A stretch of DNA of 37,721 nt from Psychromonas ossibalaenae ATCC BAA-1528 (lineage in GTDB: Bacteria > Pseudomonadota > Gammaproteobacteria > Enterobacterales > Psychromonadaceae). A program made the position numbers and the translations under genes. Numbering within the stretch: position 1 is the stretch's first letter; every line of letters begins with the position of its first letter. Shown in pieces: positions 34,304 through 37,721 of this stretch. A model generated the notes under the pieces. It was given only the letters and a program-made list of their open reading frames with translations, was not told where the DNA came from and made no database searches. The DNA is taken from the NCBI RefSeq assembly GCF_000381745.1, contig NZ_KB907017.1, positions 1 through 37,721 on the forward strand, read 5' to 3'.

Positions 34304-34527
34304 GGCACTATATGCTCTGTAATTAATGTATATTTCGATTAGGGTTCGATTGTATACCCAGGCCATCTTGAAATGTGGCAGTCAACAAACACGATAAGTT
34401 ATATGAATTAAGGTTTTGTAACAGCTGATACGGTTACTTCTGACTGGCTCTTAACACACATTTTCAAGTAATTTAGGTACGTTAAGTGTGCAGTCTATCC
34501 AAAAAATCATTTCTTTTGAAATTATTT

Positions 34528-34555
34528 GGAACTTTCTTTTTTATAAAAAGTCATA
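34528..34555 (+). promoter_or_regulatory. Sigma-E promoter of rpoE-rseABC
   Basis: GGAACTT (34528-34534), a 16-base T/A-rich spacer and TCATA (34551-34555) match the RpoE consensus (GGAACTT-N16-TCNNA). This indicates autoregulation of the operon. It lies 48 bases before the rpoE ATG. The rest of the nadB-rpoE gap shows no other clear signal. Confidence 0.78.
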
Positions 34556-34603
34556 ACAGTGAATGCCGATAAGGCTCCACATAATTATAGGTAGAGTAGC
34601 TCA

Positions 34604-35182
34604 ATGCATGAGCGAGATTTAGATTTACAATTAATTCGGCGTATTCAAAATGGGGAGCAGGCGGCTTTTACATTATTGGTTCGAAAGTACCAAAACCGTG
34701 TTGCTAATATATTAACGCGTTATGTACGTAACAGCGGCGATATCGCAGATGTTACGCAGGAAGTGTTTATAAAGGTGTATAAATCACTGCCTTCTTTTAG
34801 GGGAGACAGTGCGTTTTATACTTGGTTATACCGCATAACGGTCAACACAGCGAAAAATTATTTAACTAGTCAGGGGCGTCGACCTCCTGCTTCTGATATT
34901 GATGCAATGGAAGCAGATAGTTATGACGGCGGTGACGCATTAAGAGAAGTAGATGATCCGGAAGGTATTTTACGTTCTCAGGAAATTAAAAGCGTTATTT
35001 TAGAGACCATTGAGCAATTGCCTGCTGAATTAAAATCAGCCATTACATTAAGAGAGCTCGAAGGAATGAGTTATGAAGAGATAGCGCATATTGAAGATTG
35101 TCCCATCGGCACTGTACGTTCGCGTATTTTCAGAGCCAGGGAAGCAATAGATAAGCAGTTAAAACCTTTATTAGAAGATTAA
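34604..35182 (+). CDS. rpoE: RNA polymerase sigma-E factor
   Basis: ECF sigma factor for envelope stress; 192 residues (E. coli 191). Region 2 contains FTLLVRKYQNRVANIL and DVTQEVFIKVYKSLPSFRGDSAFYTWLYRI. Region 4 contains ELKSAITLRELEGMSYEEIAHIEDCPIGTVRSRIFRAR with its helix-turn-helix. It heads rpoE-rseA-rseB-rseC, is held by RseA, and is driven by its own promoter. Confidence 0.98.
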   Translation: MHERDLDLQLIRRIQNGEQAAFTLLVRKYQNRVANILTRYVRNSGDIADVTQEVFIKVYKSLPSFRGDSAFYTWLYRITVNTAKNYLTSQGRRPPASDIDAMEADSYDGGDALREVDDPEGILRSQEIKSVILETIEQLPAELKSAITLRELEGMSYEEIAHIEDCPIGTVRSRIFRAREAIDKQLKPLLED

Positions 35183-35194
35183 TTGGAAAATACA

Positions 35195-35749
35195 ATGAAA
35201 GAAAATAATGAACAGTTGTCTGCCATTTTCGATAATGAAATAATTGATGATCAATTACTCAGCGAACTTATGGCAAATGAAAAGCAACAGGAACAGTTTT
35301 CTCGTTATCAGCTTATTGGTGATGTTATGCGTGGTGACGCGGCAGATCAATCTCTGAATATTGACGTTAGTCAAAGTATAATGGCTGAAATCAGCCAGGT
35401 TCAGGTTGTGCCTCAGGTAACTCAGCTGGATACATCTGTTAACAAAGATAAAACGCAGCAGAATAAGAACAGTAATGTTATCTCGTTTGTAAAACGCTTT
35501 GGTCAATATGCCATTGCCGCTTCTGTTGCCGGTGTTGTTGTATTAACAAATCTTGTAACATCACAGCCGGGTGTTGAAAATAATAACAGCGGAATTGAAG
35601 TGTTAAATACAGTACCCTTTGGCGGTGCCGTAACACCTGTTAGTCTGCAGACGAATCAGAAGCAGTTAAAAGAATCAATCAAACAGCGTAATGAACGGCT
35701 GGAAGCTTTATTAAAAGATCATCAGCTGCAGCTGCAGACACAGCCGTAA
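35195..35749 (+). CDS. rseA: Anti-sigma-E factor RseA
   Basis: Inner-membrane anti-sigma factor cleaved by DegS and RseP under stress. The frame is open from a TTG just after the rpoE stop (35183), but the ATG at 35195, with GGA 6 bases before it, fits RseA N-termini. It has 184 residues (E. coli 216). The N-terminal sigma-binding part contains EQLSAIFDNEIIDDQLLSEL and YQLIGDVMRGD. One TM helix (about 104-122) precedes a periplasmic tail. The shorter tail agrees with non-enteric RseA. Confidence 0.93.
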   Translation: MKENNEQLSAIFDNEIIDDQLLSELMANEKQQEQFSRYQLIGDVMRGDAADQSLNIDVSQSIMAEISQVQVVPQVTQLDTSVNKDKTQQNKNSNVISFVKRFGQYAIAASVAGVVVLTNLVTSQPGVENNNSGIEVLNTVPFGGAVTPVSLQTNQKQLKESIKQRNERLEALLKDHQLQLQTQP

Positions 35750-35791
35750 GCTGAAAAAGTACGATTGTAAGTATAGTCATAAGGGAAATTA

Positions 35792-36817
35792 ATGAAGCGC
35801 CAGCAGTTTTTTACAACTTTAGTTATCAGCATTTTTGCTTTAATCAGTAACGTTGGTTTTGCCGTAGAAGTAAATGAACAAGTAGAAGTAAGCAAACCAG
35901 CACAGGCAGTTGAAGCTAAAGTTGAGAAATTAACTGCAATTGAATATCTACAGTTAATGCAGGCCGCATATAACGAAAAAAATTATGAAATTTTATATTT
36001 AAACGGCTTACAAAATCAAATTGAACCTAAACAGTTAATTCACGGTGTTATCGATGGTAAAGAACTTTCATATTTCCGCTATTTAAATGGAGTTATGCGG
36101 GAGTCATTACAATACTCGGGCAAGGTAAGTTATTTTGAGCAGGGGGCTCAAGCCTACACGTTGGAGTCAGCGCAAGATCGCAGTGTTTTTGCTAATATTG
36201 CAAACTTTGACTACAGCATAGGTCAAAACAGCTATGAATATATTATTCTAGGTAAAGGGCGTATTGCGGGAAAACGAGCAATTGCAATTAGAATGATAAG
36301 CAGAGATGACTATCGTTATAGTTATGTAGTCTGGTTAGATATTGATTCTTACTTACCACTGCAGCTAGATACGCTGGATAAATCAAATATAATCCTAGAA
36401 CAGGTAATGGTTGTATCATTAGTTGTTACCGAACAGGTAAACCCCTGGCTTGAAAAGTTAAGTCAGCAGCAGCTTCCTCAAGTCCTGCATTTAAATAAAC
36501 CATCTCCAGGACATGCTTCTTTGTGGAAAGTGAACTGGCTGCCGACAGGGTTTAAAGTCGTTAAGGATGATCTGCATAATTTAGTGATGAAGGAAAATGA
36601 GCCTGTTTCATATATTATGATTAATGATGGAATTGTCAGTGTATCAATTTATATTTCAACGAAAAAAATAGCTTTGGCTGAAAAACAAAAAATTATTCAG
36701 CGCGGAGCAACTGTCTTATATACTTCTCAGAAGAATAATATTGAATATAATGTTGTTGGGGATATTCCCGTTATCACCGCAAAACGGTTAATCGAATCAA
36801 TTACAAGAGTTCAGTAG
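35792..36817 (+). CDS. rseB: Sigma-E regulator RseB (MucB)
   Basis: Periplasmic protein that shields RseA from DegS and senses lipopolysaccharide/lipoprotein. A cleavable signal peptide is seen (about 1-24, ending NVGFA). The 341-residue protein has a LolA-like N-terminal domain with TAIEYLQLMQAAYNEKNYEILYL and a smaller C-terminal domain with LPTGFKVV. Its place between rseA and rseC fixes the identity. Confidence 0.93.
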   Translation: MKRQQFFTTLVISIFALISNVGFAVEVNEQVEVSKPAQAVEAKVEKLTAIEYLQLMQAAYNEKNYEILYLNGLQNQIEPKQLIHGVIDGKELSYFRYLNGVMRESLQYSGKVSYFEQGAQAYTLESAQDRSVFANIANFDYSIGQNSYEYIILGKGRIAGKRAIAIRMISRDDYRYSYVVWLDIDSYLPLQLDTLDKSNIILEQVMVVSLVVTEQVNPWLEKLSQQQLPQVLHLNKPSPGHASLWKVNWLPTGFKVVKDDLHNLVMKENEPVSYIMINDGIVSVSIYISTKKIALAEKQKIIQRGATVLYTSQKNNIEYNVVGDIPVITAKRLIESITRVQ

Positions 36818-36826
36818 AGAGTTTAA

Positions 36827-37276
36827 ATGATTCGAGAAACAGGAAGAATAATAGCAATAGAAGAGCAGGGTGAGAAAAGTACAGCTCATATCGAATGTAT
36901 ATCTAAATCAGCCTGCTCATCCTGCCAGAACAAAAGTGATTGTGGTGTTGGAGTTGTCTCTAAAGCTTTTTCAGATAAAACGCATCAATTTGAAGTTCCT
37001 TTTCAGCAAGGAATGAAAAAAGACAGTTATGTAGAACTGCAGATCAATAATAATGATTTGGTGACAAGTGCAGTTGTAGTTTATCTGGTGCCGCTTTTTT
37101 TCTTTCTTGTCGGCGCATTAATAGCGAAACAGCTTTCAGATTATAATGAAGGTGTGATTATCTCTATTTCTATACTATCTGCGGCTGTTGGTTTTGCTGT
37201 CTCTCGTTTACTTAGTAATAAAATACTTCATCAAAAGCATTTCGATAAAATTATCAGCTGTAAAATTAAGACGTAA
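36827..37276 (+). CDS. rseC: RseC-family redox/membrane protein
   Basis: Inner-membrane protein of the sigma-E operon, related to RnfF/RsxC reducing-system proteins; it assists SoxR reduction in E. coli. It has 149 residues. A cluster of cysteines (Cys24, Cys30, Cys33, Cys39; CSSCQNKSDCGVG) precedes two TM helices (about 76-98 and 108-129). The ribosome site is AGAG. After it the usual lepA-lepB genes are absent and an rRNA operon leader follows. Confidence 0.93.
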   Translation: MIRETGRIIAIEEQGEKSTAHIECISKSACSSCQNKSDCGVGVVSKAFSDKTHQFEVPFQQGMKKDSYVELQINNNDLVTSAVVVYLVPLFFFLVGALIAKQLSDYNEGVIISISILSAAVGFAVSRLLSNKILHQKHFDKIISCKIKT

Positions 37277-37349
37277 TGCTGAATTAAACTACAGTTTGCT
37301 TGTTAATTATTCGTTTGAACACTTAATTGCAATAATTCTAAATAAACAC

Positions 37350-37377
37350 TTGCCAATATAATTCGCATCCCTATAAT
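37350..37377 (+). promoter_or_regulatory. rRNA operon promoter P1
   Basis: TTGCCA (37350-37355), 16-base spacer, perfect TATAAT (37372-37377), then a GC discriminator (GCGCACC). The upstream stretch AATTGCAATAATTCTAAATA is a likely UP element. Confidence 0.8.
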
Positions 37378-37463
37378 GCGCACCCACAGACACGGGATGC
37401 AGCGCAGGCTAATCACCAAGTCTCAGAATGAAAGAGGTTTGCTTTTAAAGTTAAAATAAACCG

Positions 37464-37491
37464 TTGACATTGTTCGCTGGTGACGTAATAT
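37464..37491 (+). promoter_or_regulatory. rRNA operon promoter P2
   Basis: Perfect TTGACA (37464-37469), 16-base spacer, TAATAT (37486-37491), then ACGCACCTCGCC. The P1-P2 distance of about 114 bases is typical of rrn operons. Confidence 0.8.
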
Positions 37492-37511
37492 ACGCACCTC
37501 GCCGAAAGGCA

Positions 37512-37721
37512 CGCTCTTTAACAATTTAATCAAACAATCTGTGTGGACATTTATTGTTGATGTGATTTCAAAAAAAATCAAAAGGTAACTTTCTGCTTGC
37601 AGAAATTACACCGGAAGATGAATCGCGTAGCGAATCATTGAAAGGACCTTACTTGTAAGGCAACATCAATAGAATGACACACGAATTAATTCATTAATTC
37701 AGAATAACAAATCACTTCGGT
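37512..37721 (+). other. rRNA leader with boxA; 16S gene starts beyond the window
   Basis: CGCTCTTTAACAATTT (37512-37527) is the rrn boxA antitermination site, and AATCTGTGTGGACAT matches the adjacent conserved boxC. Downstream are short hairpins (TTTCTGC/GCAGAAA near 37590; CCTTAC/GTAAGG near 37650) and a long-range pair TTGATGT/ACATCAA. These are probably part of the RNase III processing stalk. No 16S 5' end (GAGTTTGATC) is reached. Confidence 0.8.

Noticed and set aside
34304..34366. N-terminal extension of nadB
   Set aside because: It is absent from the family, and a probable -10 element lies within it.

Overview
The window is a mostly housekeeping stretch of a marine, AT-rich gammaproteobacterial chromosome. 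The order argS-ftsN-hslV-hslU, the lptM/lysA/dapF/xerC/yigB/uvrD cluster beside cyaY, the coaD-mutM-rpmG-rpmB-radC-coaBC-dut-slmA block and nadB/rpoE-rseABC all point to the Vibrionaceae/Psychromonadaceae/Alteromonadales side of the class. Psychromonas is my best guess at genus; this is inference from gene order and protein similarity held in memory, not from a search.

Layout. 1-640: no gene, but a dense cluster of palindromic repeats (MITE-like element, REP-like pair, three copies of another hairpin repeat). 642-4987 (-): argS, ftsN, hslV, hslU, with a heat-shock-type promoter before hslV. 5212-12670 (-): an unknown helical protein, then uvrD, yigB, xerC, a structured repeat where DUF484 usually sits, dapF with a strong terminator, lysA and lptM. 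12761-14331 (+ apart from one gene): cyaY, a small membrane protein (-), a small unknown gene and coaD. 14397-16768: accessory stretch with a pentapeptide-repeat potassium-channel-like protein, dispersed repeats, strong hairpins and an unknown gene. 16769-23405: mutM, two unknown membrane-anchored proteins, rpmG, rpmB, radC, coaBC, dut, slmA, mscS. 23497-27997: an M16 lipoprotein peptidase and divergent metJ/metF with MET boxes. 28191-32667: cyaA (TTG start, CRP-like site over its -10), ygfZ, and divergent sdhE-ygfX. 32681-37276: nadB divergent from rpoE-rseA-rseB-rseC behind a sigma-E-type promoter. 37277-37721: leader of an rRNA operon (two promoters, boxA); the 16S gene must begin just past the window.

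How the genes work together. HslVU is heat-induced proteolysis and RpoE/RseABC is envelope stress control. SdhE and YgfZ (flavin and Fe-S cofactor assembly) and CyaY (iron) support respiratory enzymes. LysA and DapF share the meso-diaminopimelate/lysine branch. CoaBC and CoaD supply coenzyme A. MetJ controls metF. CyaA probably feeds back on itself through cAMP-CRP.

I see no complete new multi-gene defence or mobile system. The less explained signals are the repeat cluster at 1-570, the structured element at 9805-9996, the accessory island between coaD and mutM (ligand-domain potassium channel, paired hairpins, small unknown gene with attC-like ends), and a degenerate triplication of the 3' end of coaBC.
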